Shown here piece after piece: positions 7,238 to 15,331 of a DNA stretch of 64,000 nucleotides. Within the stretch, counting starts at the first letter, position 1; every line of letters starts with the position of its first letter. The translations under genes and the position numbers were made by a program. The stretch is taken from assembly GCA_900542165.1 (NCBI GenBank), contig UQMM01000002.1, forward strand, positions 1 through 64,000, in the 5' to 3' direction. This DNA is from an uncultured Collinsella sp. Lineage in GTDB: Bacteria > Actinomycetota > Coriobacteriia > Coriobacteriales > Coriobacteriaceae. The notes beneath the pieces were generated by a model that saw nothing but the letters and a program-made list of their open reading frames with translations, did not search any database and was not told the origin of the DNA.

Positions 7238-7264
7238 AAAAAAGCCGGGGAAAACGTCCCCGGC
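7238..7264 (-). terminator. intrinsic terminator upstream of DUF3800
   Basis: GCCGGGGA (7244-7251) and TCCCCGGC (7257-7264) form a perfect 8-bp stem with a 5-base loop. Six A on the plus strand (7238-7243) give a T run on the minus strand. It insulates the DUF3800 gene from minus-strand transcription from the right; no gene feeding it was recognised. Confidence 0.7.
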
Positions 7265-7429
7265 ACTTGGAAGCCTTCCTAACGGAAAACCAATTACCTT
7301 ATATCATGTACTGTCCGGAAATTCAAGGGAGCTCGAAGCGTTTCCAGACGTCGGCGGAATCTCAAAGCCCGCTCGCCAACTCATGGGCAAGCCACCTGAG
7401 ACTACTCACTTCACCCGCGGACGACGAAG

Positions 7430-7735
7430 AGCTGCGACCTGCGGTTTTTCAATCAGCATGAAAGCCGCCCGCGTTGATTCGCTTGCGATTGCAGCTGGCG
7501 GCTTGCGGGCAAAAGGGCGGTTGAGTTTCAAAACGGGCGTTTTCGGCGATATCGAGCCTCCAAAGGCGGCTCGCTGTGCCCTTTGGGACAAAAACAAAAA
7601 CTCAAAGCCCTGAGTTTGAAAAAAGTTTTTAGAGTTGTCCCAGCTTTTGTCCCCAAAGCCGACGAAACGCGACATGGTGTCACCCGGCGGTACTCGGCTC
7701 GAGGCGGCACCGAAAACTGGGCGCAACTGGAATGA
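7430..7735. other. gene-free block with overlapping spurious frames, possible interspersed repeat
   Basis: About 300 bases are open in several frames on both strands, yet none has a start with a ribosome binding site. A minus-strand translation containing SRFVGFGDKSW resembles hypothetical proteins I remember recurring in gut bacterial genomes. That would fit a dispersed non-coding element rather than a gene. The stretch includes AACTCAAAGCCCTGAGTTT, a small hairpin, near 7600. This is memory-based and unconfirmed. Confidence 0.3.
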
Positions 7736-7781
7736 CGGGGCGGCAAAACTATAACCATCGAGTGGGAATAGAAAATTCCTT

Positions 7782-7830
7782 AGTTATGGGGGTATAAATT
7801 TGATTTCCTTCAGGATAAACCCCCATGACT
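7782..7830. repeat. 12-bp inverted repeat with 25-base loop
   Basis: AGTTATGGGGGT (7782-7793) pairs with ACCCCCATGACT (7819-7830), with one G-T wobble. There is no T run, so a terminator is unlikely. It could be an operator, the end of a small mobile element or part of an RNA. Confidence 0.4.
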
Positions 7831-7920
7831 ATATGAATTGACCTGCTGACTTCAATGAAGATTGGAGGGTAACGGTCAGGGGTGACGGCCCAGCGAGTGT
7901 TATTTTGCGAGCTATGCGCA

Positions 7921-7948
7921 TTGAAAGCGACCTTTCGTGGTATAAACT
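7921..7948 (+). promoter_or_regulatory. candidate promoter for the leader RNA and toxin
   Basis: TTGAAA (7921-7926) and TAAACT (7943-7948, within TATAAACT) are spaced 16 bases apart. Transcription would start near 7955, producing a leader of about 140 bases before the ToxN-like gene. Assigned by eye. Confidence 0.4.
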
Positions 7949-7952
7949 ACTT

Positions 7953-8080
7953 GCCGGAAGCCGCGGCTTTCAGAGTACGGCTTACGTGTACGTTTAACCT
8001 CCGTGGGCGACGGGGTGCCGCAAGGCGTAGAATATCGCCCACCTGTAGGGGCCTGCAGCGATGCGGGCCCCGCTTCGTAT
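7953..8080 (+). ncRNA. structured leader RNA, candidate type III antitoxin
   Basis: Two strong stems can be drawn. GTGGGCGA (8003-8010) pairs with TCGCCCAC (8035-8042) and encloses a GCC-GCAA-GGC hairpin with a GNRA loop (8017-8026). A second 10-bp stem, 8048-8057 with 8062-8071, is capped by a GCGA loop. The second hairpin sits just ahead of the toxin ribosome binding site, where ToxIN-type loci have an attenuating terminator. I do not see the tandem repeats usual for type III antitoxins, so this may be a non-standard antitoxin or a simple leader. Confidence 0.4.
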
Positions 8081-8096
8081 GAAGGGGGCGTAACCG

Positions 8097-8546
8097 ATGA
8101 AGATCGTATCCATCTCTCAGGATTTCTTCGACCTCGTCGAGGGCGACCGCGAGCTCATGCTTAAGCACAATCGCCCCTGCATCGTGGTGGTGAGGCTGCG
8201 TTTCCGCGGGAAGCGCAGGGACTTCGCCGTGCCGCTGCGTTCCAACATCGCCCCTAACGTGCCCAAAGACCAGTACTTTGCGTTGCCACCCCGCCCCACG
8301 ACGCGCCCCGGCTGCCGCCACGGCATCCACTACATCAAGATGTTCCCCATAACCAAGGCCTACCAGCGCCGCTTTAGGACCGAGGGCTCGGCCTACTACG
8401 AGACGCTCCAGCGCATCATCGACGGCAACACCAAGCGCATTGTCTCCGAGTGCCAGGCATACCTCGACCGCTACGAGCGCGAGGGAAGGCCTCGCTTTGC
8501 CGTCGACATCGACCGCATCGTGGGGCTGCTGGAGGGCGAGAAGTAG
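8097..8546 (+). CDS. ToxN/AbiQ-like endoribonuclease, candidate type III toxin
   Basis: A 149-residue protein starting at the ATG at 8097 after GAAGGGGG. Its outline resembles the ToxN/AbiQ/CptN group. A beta-rich N-terminal half has RPCIVVVRLRFRGKRRDFAV followed by PLRSN (family pattern: strand, then PL-S-P). A second strand, GIHYIKMFPITKAY, corresponds to the family's N-N-M-I-P-V region. A C-terminal helical pair (YETLQRIIDGNTKRIVSECQ) follows. Type III toxins are small ribonucleases neutralised by an RNA encoded just upstream, and a structured leader is present here. Assignment rests on remembered family pattern, so confidence is moderate. Confidence 0.55.
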   Translation: MKIVSISQDFFDLVEGDRELMLKHNRPCIVVVRLRFRGKRRDFAVPLRSNIAPNVPKDQYFALPPRPTTRPGCRHGIHYIKMFPITKAYQRRFRTEGSAYYETLQRIIDGNTKRIVSECQAYLDRYEREGRPRFAVDIDRIVGLLEGEK

Positions 8547-9060
8547 GGCACCTGGGACATCAAGGTGATCACGGGGATGCGCCGCTCCAGCAAGTCCGAG
8601 CTCATGAAGGCGTTCTCCACCTCCGTTGCTCGGAAGGACTCATCCTCCAACAACGTCTACATCGATCTGCTGGACCTCGACAACGAGCTACTGCTCGAGT
8701 GCCAGCGCTTCATCGCGAAATCATAGAGCGGCACAAAGAGGGCGCCCGCAACCGTCTCTTCATCGACGAGGTGCAGCTGTGTGAGGGGTTCGAGAAAGCA
8801 ATTAACAGCATTCACGCGCGTGGCGGATGGGATATCTACCTCACGGGATCGAACGCGTTCCTCCTGAGTTCGGACCTGGCGACCCTGTTCACAGGGCGCC
8901 ACGGGGAGGTACACATCCTCCCCTTCAGCTTCGGCGAATACCGCTTCTACTTTGACGAGCAGGGGGCCGTCGACGACGACTTCGACGGATTCATCAGGCG
9001 CGGCGGGCTCGCCGGGTCCTACGATTACGATGACATCTCGGAGTCGTACGGTTTCCTTCG
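8547..9060 (+). pseudogene. decayed AAA_14/DUF4143-type ATPase
   Basis: Directly after the toxin stop, a frame reads GTWDIKVITGMRRSSKSELM, which matches the Walker A region of AAA_14 ATPases (usual form G-V-R-R-x-G-K-S). It stops at 8725. The continuation lies in another frame: NRLFIDEVQLCEGFEKAINS (Walker B region), YLTGSNAFLLSSDLATLFTG, VHILPFSFGEYRFYF and the start of the DUF4143 part near 9000-9050. The N-terminus is missing, the frame is shifted and the C-terminal half is cut off next to the alcohol dehydrogenase gene. Confidence 0.75.
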
Positions 9061-9086
9061 GCGCGGGCGGATCACCCACCGCCGAT

Positions 9087-10250
9087 CTAGAGGCACTCGG
9101 TCAGAATCTGAAACACCTCGCTGCGCTCCAGTTTCTTGGCGCAGCCGCCGGTGAGCACGCAGGTGTCCGCAACCTTGTGCAGCGTCTCGTCGGACGCGTC
9201 GGAGCCCATCTCGGCGAAGCTCGTGGGAAGCCCCATCTCGCCGATGAACGTCTGCAGGCGGTCGATGCCCTCGAGCGCCACCGTAAGGTCGTCTTTGCCC
9301 TTGGCGTCGACGTCCCACACCTCGCGCGCCCAGCGGGCGAACTGCGCGGGCGCCTCGGGGGCCAGGTGGCGGTAGAGCGCAGGGTGGATGACCGCGAGGC
9401 CCATTCCGTGGTTGGTGTGGGTGTACGCGCCGTACTGGTGCTGGATCATGTGCGCCTGGAAGTCCGTTGACTTGCCGATCTTGAGCACGCCGTTCTCGGC
9501 CATGGCGGAGTCGTATACGAGCTCGCTTCTGGCATCGAGGTTCTGGTCGTCGTCCGCGATGAGGCGCATGTTGCTGATGACGTTACGCTGGATGGCGAGG
9601 TTGATGTCGTCGGTGACGTTGCGTCCGCGCGGGCTTCCGAAATAGCTCTCCATGCAGTGCGAGAGCGTGTCGAACGCGCAGCTCATGAACTGCGCGTGCG
9701 GTACGGTGAGCGTGAGTGCCGGGTCGAGCGCCGCCCACATGGGCATCGCCCCCAGATAGGCGCCCTTCACGTGCGTCTCCTCGTTGGTGATGACGGCGCC
9801 GTTGTTCTGCTCGGCACCCGTGCCGGAGAGCGTAACGATGCAGCCCATGGGGATGAACGAACTCGGCATCTTGCCGTCGGCGTGCTCGAACGTCTCGATG
9901 TCCTCGTCAAGCATCGCCTGCGCGGAGACTACCTTGCAGCAGTCGAAGACCGACCCGCCGCCGACGGCGAGAATGAAGTCGACCTGCTCCTCGCGTGCGA
10001 GCGCGGCGCCTTCCTGGCACTTCTCGTAGGTCGGATTGGGCATGATGCCGCCGAAGTCCACCACGCGCTTGCCCGCGCTCATGAGCTTATCGACCACGTG
10101 GCCGTAGACGCCGGTTCGTTTGACCGAGCCTCCGCCGTAGGCGAGCATCACTGTCTTGCCCATGGCACCCATCTCGGCGTCGAGTGCCTGGTCCATGGCC
10201 CCCTCGCCGAAGTAGTTCCTGACCGGGCAGTCGTACGTGAATGAGTTCAT
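9087..10250 (-). CDS. iron-containing alcohol dehydrogenase, YqhD/BDH type
   Basis: The ATG at 10250 follows AGGAGGAATTGCT and gives 387 residues, the usual length for the YqhD / butanol dehydrogenase branch. The nucleotide-binding GGGSVFD is at 97-103. The metal ligands Asp194, His198, His267 and His281 are all present, at the positions I recall from E. coli YqhD. The enzyme should reduce aldehydes to alcohols with NADPH in the cytoplasm. Two aldo/keto reductase genes follow upstream on the same strand, and a LysR regulator is divergent from the cluster. Together they suggest a carbonyl-reduction or detoxification unit. Confidence 0.92.
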   Translation of the reverse strand: MNSFTYDCPVRNYFGEGAMDQALDAEMGAMGKTVMLAYGGGSVKRTGVYGHVVDKLMSAGKRVVDFGGIMPNPTYEKCQEGAALAREEQVDFILAVGGGSVFDCCKVVSAQAMLDEDIETFEHADGKMPSSFIPMGCIVTLSGTGAEQNNGAVITNEETHVKGAYLGAMPMWAALDPALTLTVPHAQFMSCAFDTLSHCMESYFGSPRGRNVTDDINLAIQRNVISNMRLIADDDQNLDARSELVYDSAMAENGVLKIGKSTDFQAHMIQHQYGAYTHTNHGMGLAVIHPALYRHLAPEAPAQFARWAREVWDVDAKGKDDLTVALEGIDRLQTFIGEMGLPTSFAEMGSDASDETLHKVADTCVLTGGCAKKLERSEVFQILTECL

Positions 10251-10293
10251 AGCAATTCCTCCTAGTAAGTTATCAGTGCGGTCTGACGCTCGT

Positions 10294-11250
<957 letters not shown>

Positions 11251-11251
11251 C

Positions 11252-11440
11252 TATAACCCGCGGGCTCTAGGCGTCACCTCAAAGAGATCGGCGCCGAGCT
11301 CGTCGGCGATGGCCTGAGCTACGACAGCGGTGTGGCCCTGTGCCGAGTAGTAGGCCACGAGGACGTTGCCGTCTGCAGCGGGCACTGCGGCGGGCTCGTC
11401 CTCGACAGTCGACTGGTCCTCGGCGGCGGCTTGGTTGGTC
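11252..11440 (-). pseudogene. flavodoxin remnant
   Basis: The minus strand reads a short frame, without a start codon, that contains GNVLVAYYSAQGHTAVVAQA followed by IADELGADLFEVTP and a stop at 11252. This is the FMN-phosphate-binding N-terminal part of a flavodoxin, preceded by an Ala/Glu-rich linker like those of exported flavodoxins. A stop codon lies in frame just upstream of the fragment, and the remaining two thirds of the domain is missing. It sits between the two aldo/keto reductase genes and indicates a deletion in this cluster. Confidence 0.8.
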
Positions 11441-11456
11441 CGTTATCGTCTGAGCG

Positions 11457-12305
11457 CTACTCCTGCGAGTCGAAATCGGGGCGTATGGCCAGGTAGCCCG
11501 CGAGTGCTTCCTCAGTGGCGGTGTAGTAGGTCATGGTCCCGTCGAGCTTGGCAATCTCGGCCATCTCGTCTTCGGTGAGGGAGAAGTCGAAGATGTTCGC
11601 GTTGTCGGCGATGTGGGCGGGGTTCTTGGAGCCGGGGATGATGGAGGTGCCCATCTGCACGTGCCAGCGCAGGATCACCTGGGCCGGGGTCTTGCCGTAC
11701 TTCTCGGCGAGAGCGACGAAGACGGGCTCTTCCAGAAGACCTTTGTCGCCGTGGCCGAGCGGGTACCACGCCTCGATCACCGTGCCGTACGGCGCGAGGT
11801 AGGCGCGCAGGTCGCGCTGGGCGTGGTAGGGGTGGCGCTCAACGGTCACGAGCTGCGGCCTGATGTCGGCGACCTCGATGACCTCGGCGATCTTGTCTTG
11901 CGGGAAGTTGGAGAGGCCGAGGGCGCGCACCTTGCCCGCGCGGTACGCCTCCTCCATCGTGCGCCACGCGGCCAGGTAGTCGCCTACCGGCTGGTGCAGG
12001 ATGAGCATGTCGACGTAGTCGAGCCCCAGGCGCTGGAGCGTGGCGTCCACCGCCGGCATGTCCGCGTCGTAGACACTCGGCCAGAGCTTGGTGGAGACGA
12101 AGATTTTGTCGCGCGCGATGCCGCTCTTGGCGATGGCACGGCCCACGGCGCGCTCGTTCATGTAGGCGTTGGCGGTGTCGATGTGCTCGTAGCCAGCCGC
12201 GAGCGCGGCGGTTGCGGCCGCCTCGGCCTCGGCCGGGGTCATGAGGAAGGTGCCCAAACCTTCGATGGGCATCTCTACGTCGTTGTTGAGCTTCAGATAC
12301 TCCAT
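11457..12305 (-). CDS. aldo/keto reductase
   Basis: A 282-residue AKR-family enzyme. The tetrad is Asp43 and Tyr48 (IDTANAYMNE), Lys73 (STKLW) and His104 (LILHQP); the cofactor motif is IIPGSKNPAHIADNANIFDF. The sequence differs clearly from the reductase at 10294, so this is not a recent duplicate. The start is followed upstream by a 129-base divergent region shared with the LysR gene, which probably activates or represses this operon. It reduces small aldehydes or ketones with NAD(P)H by family; the exact substrate is unknown. Confidence 0.92.
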   Translation of the reverse strand: MEYLKLNNDVEMPIEGLGTFLMTPAEAEAAATAALAAGYEHIDTANAYMNERAVGRAIAKSGIARDKIFVSTKLWPSVYDADMPAVDATLQRLGLDYVDMLILHQPVGDYLAAWRTMEEAYRAGKVRALGLSNFPQDKIAEVIEVADIRPQLVTVERHPYHAQRDLRAYLAPYGTVIEAWYPLGHGDKGLLEEPVFVALAEKYGKTPAQVILRWHVQMGTSIIPGSKNPAHIADNANIFDFSLTEDEMAEIAKLDGTMTYYTATEEALAGYLAIRPDFDSQE

Positions 12306-12434
12306 GGTCTCCTCCTTAATGGTGACTTTTCGAATACAAGGCTACGGCGTTTACTGACGTGCGAGAAGTTCACGTTGGAATGATGGATATAACCATGGGG
12401 TATATACGGCACATAATGCGTGACAGGAGGATCG

Positions 12435-13334
12435 ATGTACAACCCACAGCTTGACACTTTCATCCGCGTGGCGGAGGCGGGCAGTTTCTCCAAGGCGGCG
12501 CAAGAGTCCTTCATCACGCCCACGGCCGTCATCAAGCAGATGAACCTGCTGGAGTCGCGGCTAGGCCTTACGCTGTTCCACCGATCGCATCAGGGGCTTT
12601 CACTTACGCGAGCAGGCAGGTCGCTGCTCGCCGACGCCCACCATATCGTGCAGTACTCTCAAGAATCAATCGCGCGCGCCCGCGTCGCCGAGCGCGGAGA
12701 GAAGCGCATCATCCGCGTGGGAGTGTCGCTCATGACGCCCAGCACGCCGCTCACGAAGCTGTGGCCGAAGGTGAAGGAACGTTGCCCTGGCATGAGCCTT
12801 CAGGTGGTCACGTTTGAAAACACACCCTCGGCGGCGCGCGGTTTGGCGAACCTCGGGCAAGACATGGATATCGTGGTGGGGATTTTCGACGATGCCTTTC
12901 TTAAAGAGCGCGGGTGCCTGGGCCTCGAGCTTTCGCGCGAGCCGCTCTGGTGCGCCGTTCCCGTCGACAGCGAACTCGCCAAACGCGACATCGTCACATT
13001 CGACGACCTCCACAATCACAGTCTTATGCTTATACGCCGGGGCTGGAACGCCGAAATCGACCGCGTGCGCGACGAGATACTCTTGCATCATCCTCAAATC
13101 GCGCTCGTAGACTTCCCGCAATATCGGGCGGAGGTGTTCAATCGCGGCGCGAACGAGGACCTCGCGCTTGCGACGTTGCCGTTGTGGGCCAACGTCCACC
13201 CCATGCTCAAAACCGTCCCTACCGATTGGAACTGTCTCGTGTCTTACGGACTGCTTCATTCGCTGCAGCCCGCAGACCATGTGCGGGAGTTCCTCGATGC
13301 GGTGTCTGCCGTGCTCGAGGCAGAGTATCGATAG
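12435..13334 (+). CDS. LysR-family transcriptional regulator
   Basis: The ATG at 12435 follows a perfect AGGAGG and gives 299 residues. The winged helix-turn-helix is at residues 1-62 (LDTFIRVAEAGSFSKAAQES, then IKQMNLLESRLGLTLFHRS). The rest is the periplasmic-binding-like effector domain from about residue 90. LysR proteins usually control the divergent neighbour, here the aldo/keto reductase-alcohol dehydrogenase operon. The effector is unknown. Confidence 0.93.
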   Translation: MYNPQLDTFIRVAEAGSFSKAAQESFITPTAVIKQMNLLESRLGLTLFHRSHQGLSLTRAGRSLLADAHHIVQYSQESIARARVAERGEKRIIRVGVSLMTPSTPLTKLWPKVKERCPGMSLQVVTFENTPSAARGLANLGQDMDIVVGIFDDAFLKERGCLGLELSREPLWCAVPVDSELAKRDIVTFDDLHNHSLMLIRRGWNAEIDRVRDEILLHHPQIALVDFPQYRAEVFNRGANEDLALATLPLWANVHPMLKTVPTDWNCLVSYGLLHSLQPADHVREFLDAVSAVLEAEYR

Positions 13335-13472
13335 GCAATCGCGAACAGATGCGCTTATGCCTATGGGAATAACGGGAACTGGCTTCTGAGCTTGCGTTTT
13401 GATACCGTCGAGTACCGCCTGATGCTGTTTCGGCGTCGCCATAGAGCAAGGTCCCTTGAGCATCGGACGGCA

Positions 13473-13600
13473 TTATTGAGCGTGGGCGTTACGTAGGTAT
13501 CTTTGATCTCTTCCGGCAAATCGTCGGGGATCAGCGCCTTCATTCTATTCTCGTTGCCATCCTGAATCGCCTGGTCGTAGTACCAGCATTTGAACCTCTG
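13473..13600 (-). pseudogene. MerR-family regulator, C-terminal remnant
   Basis: The minus strand encodes FKCWYYDQAIQDGNENRM followed by KALIPDDLPEEIKDTY, the same ending as the intact MerR gene at 15332 (FKCWYYGQLNQ, KALIPDGLPEGIKEAY). A one-base deletion after TACG shifts the frame before the original stop TAA at 13473. Everything N-terminal, including the helix-turn-helix, is gone. The flanking bases GCCGTCCGATGCTCAA are also shared with the intact copy, so the two are diverged duplicates. Confidence 0.8.
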
Positions 13601-13614
13601 GTGCTCATCGCCGG

Positions 13615-13875
13615 CTACTTAAGTGCTTTCGCCGCCTCGCGGGCGCGCCGCTTGGGGTTCTTCGCGGGCTTGCTTGCCTCAGCCGGCTTGCCACCGAAGA
13701 ACGAGAGCTTCTCCCATTTGCCGACAACGAATTGCAGAATCTCCTCATCGGACGGCTCCGCGCCGAAGACGATGCGGGCGACGCCGTACCTTCCGCCCCC
13801 GACATGCTCCGCCAGCCCGACCCAGAATTGGCCGTCCTGATATACGGTCAGGGTGGACGACACGCTGATCTGCAT
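13615..13875 (-). CDS. YjdF-family (DUF2992) RNA-binding protein, apparently truncated
   Basis: The ATG at 13875 (MQISVSSTLTVYQDGQFWVG) follows AAAGGAGG and gives 86 residues. The motif YQDGQFWVGLAEHV, then VARIVFGAEPSDEEILQFV, is typical of YjdF/DUF2992 proteins. These are often made under a riboswitch of the yjdF type and are thought to bind RNA. Family members are usually about 140 residues with a charged helical tail. Here the protein stops after NPKRRAREAAKALK, close to the MerR remnant, so a deletion probably removed the tail and fused the two fragments. Confidence 0.8.
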   Translation of the reverse strand: MQISVSSTLTVYQDGQFWVGLAEHVGGGRYGVARIVFGAEPSDEEILQFVVGKWEKLSFFGGKPAEASKPAKNPKRRAREAAKALK

Positions 13876-14083
13876 GGCTGGTTCCTCCTTTATGTAGACG
13901 ACCATGCAGAGAAGGGACAACCAAGGAGGCAGGTTACTGATGCGGACTCCCGCACGCCCACGACTACCCGATGTAGACTGTGTTTTCATCTCTGGTGCCC
14001 GCATTGTAGAACGCGCGGACGTGCCCTTCATCGCTGCCGACATGACGTGGCTGGGGCTTACCCCTCCGACGCGTCTTTGCGCA

Positions 14084-14142
14084 TATTCCCACTCGGTTTC
14101 GAAACTTCAAAAAAATTCAAGTTTCGAAACCGAGTGGGAATA
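14084..14142. repeat. perfect 24-bp inverted repeat, 11-base loop
   Basis: The left arm 14084-14107 (TATTCCCACTCGG... to GAAACTT) is perfectly complementary to the right arm 14119-14142. The loop is CAAAAAAATTC. The centre of each arm contains GGTTTCGAAACC, itself a palindrome. No gene ends directly here, so it may be a double terminator, a regulatory hairpin or a small insertion. CGAGTGGGAATA from the right arm recurs at 7759-7770. Confidence 0.7.
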
Positions 14143-14171
14143 ATTCCGTTTAAAAGAGCATTAGTTGTTAA

Positions 14172-14207
14172 AAGTGCCCTGTGGTATCACGGGGCACTTC
14201 TCTTTTT
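14172..14207 (+). terminator. strong intrinsic terminator, plus strand
   Basis: AAGTGCCCTGTG pairs with CACGGGGCACTT in a 12-bp stem with loop GTAT, followed by CTCTTTTTT. No plus-strand gene ends near it. It may terminate a short RNA from the 13.9-14.17 kb stretch or be left over from a deleted gene. Confidence 0.75.
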
Positions 14208-14236
14208 TGTATCGTATCGGTTTTCTGCAGCAAGTC

Positions 14237-14267
14237 GTCTGAGCTCATGGTTGCTGTGAGCTCAGAC
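14237..14267. repeat. 11-bp hairpin GTCTGAGCTCA
   Basis: GTCTGAGCTCA (14237-14247) and TGAGCTCAGAC (14257-14267) are perfect arms around a 9-base loop. There is no T run. Role unknown; it lies in the gene-poor stretch 13876-14596. Confidence 0.5.
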
Positions 14268-14310
14268 AACGCTGGATATCGGGGCATCAATTTTTCAGGG
14301 GTGTCCCTTT

Positions 14311-14583
14311 ATGAGCAATTATTCGCGTAGCTAGCCTTGATATTAAGTTTAAATTCAGCAAAGATTACATTGACGTTCGGTACCCATTTAATAACCAGTT
14401 GAGCTTCTTGGTACCCATAGGGGCATTTGACCTGGTGCTTTCGTTATTCTTACCGAAGCAGTTCCGATGGGTAGTTTTATGGATCACATAATCGGAGGGC
14501 TTGCCGGAATCTGCCACATTATCTTAACAATTGGGCTTGCCTTTCTGTTCCATGCCTTCATTGAACCAGCAGAAAACAACTAA
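14311..14583 (+). pseudogene. possible broken small membrane-protein gene
   Basis: One frame from about 14311 has no usual start codon. It reads KFKFSKDYIDVRYPFNNQL, then FLVPIGAFDLVLSLFLPKQF, and ends at 14490. An overlapping frame from the ATG at 14467 reads a 38-residue peptide with one membrane span (ICHIILTIGLAFLFHAFIEP) and a stop at 14581. Both look protein-like but neither is recognised. They may be remnants of one frameshifted gene or a genuine small membrane peptide just ahead of the VOC gene. Confidence 0.35.
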
Positions 14584-14596
14584 CGAGGAGGAACTT

Positions 14597-15055
14597 ATGA
14601 TTGGACAGATCTACCATGTGGGATTGACTGTCAGCGACCTGGGCCGTTCCGTGGCGTTTTATCGGGATGTGCTGGGCCTTCAGTATCAGGGGGAGCTCCT
14701 GATGGAGGGCAAAGAGACGGAGGCAATGTTCCGGCGAGAAAACTGCAAGGCTCGGGTTGCTTATCTGAACGGCTCGGATCAGCTGCATATGCCGCCGGTG
14801 GAACTAATCCAGTTTGTGGAGGATGAAATTCACCGCAAGCCCGCGGATCTTTTCACAACTTCCATATCAGAACTTTGCTTCTATGCAGAGGATGCCGATG
14901 CGGTCTATCAAAAACTGGTGGAGCAGGGTGTGGAGTGTTTCTCCGCTCCCCAGATATTTGATTTTCGGCAGGATGGCTTTGGCCGGAGCAGAGCCTTCTA
15001 CTTTCGGGATCCAGATGGAATCATATTAGAAATCATGCAGCCGCTGGACAAGTGA
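14597..15055 (+). CDS. VOC-family (glyoxalase-type) metalloenzyme or resistance protein
   Basis: The ATG at 14597 has a GAGGAGG ribosome binding site and gives 152 residues, one full vicinal-oxygen-chelate domain pair. Metal-ligand type residues are His8 in IYHVGLTVSDLGRSV, the Glu in PPVELIQF and a Glu near the C-terminus in FYFRDPDGIILEIMQP. The family includes lactoylglutathione lyases, dioxygenases and antibiotic-binding proteins; this sequence does not allow a choice. Its codon use is noticeably more AT-rich than the surrounding chromosome, consistent with transfer. It is followed by a terminator at 15239. Confidence 0.88.
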   Translation: MIGQIYHVGLTVSDLGRSVAFYRDVLGLQYQGELLMEGKETEAMFRRENCKARVAYLNGSDQLHMPPVELIQFVEDEIHRKPADLFTTSISELCFYAEDADAVYQKLVEQGVECFSAPQIFDFRQDGFGRSRAFYFRDPDGIILEIMQPLDK

Positions 15056-15238
15056 TCTTTTGCCCCAGCGGATGTAGCGGTCGATCCATTTCGCCAACAG
15101 GCCCTTTCTGCCCGGATACCCCAGGGCTCGCTGGATGGCTGTCATGCGCTTCCCATTTCGCTAAACAAGCGTCAAAGAGGATTATCGATCGTTTCGGCAT
15201 CGCCACTGAACTGCGCTATCAGCAAAGTGGCAGGAATA

Positions 15239-15277
15239 AAGGCCTCCGAATCTTCTGGTTCGGCGGCCTTCTTTTTT
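15239..15277 (+). terminator. intrinsic terminator downstream of the VOC gene
   Basis: AAGGCCTCCGAA and the partly complementary TTCGGCGGCCTT form an interrupted stem followed by CTTTTTT. It lies about 185 bases after the VOC stop. I see no convincing gene in the intervening stretch. Confidence 0.65.
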
Positions 15278-15331
15278 CATTGTTACCCGAAAAAGAACTC
15301 CTTGACGAACTCCTTTGAGCATCGGACGGCA

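Noticed and set aside
7406..7726. A 106-residue minus-strand frame containing SRFVGFGDKSW
   Set aside because: No ribosome binding site, no domain, and several frames are open on both strands; treated as non-coding, possibly repetitive DNA.
15052..15318. An 88-residue plus-strand frame after the VOC gene
   Set aside because: It reads through a terminator hairpin and T run and has no ribosome binding site.
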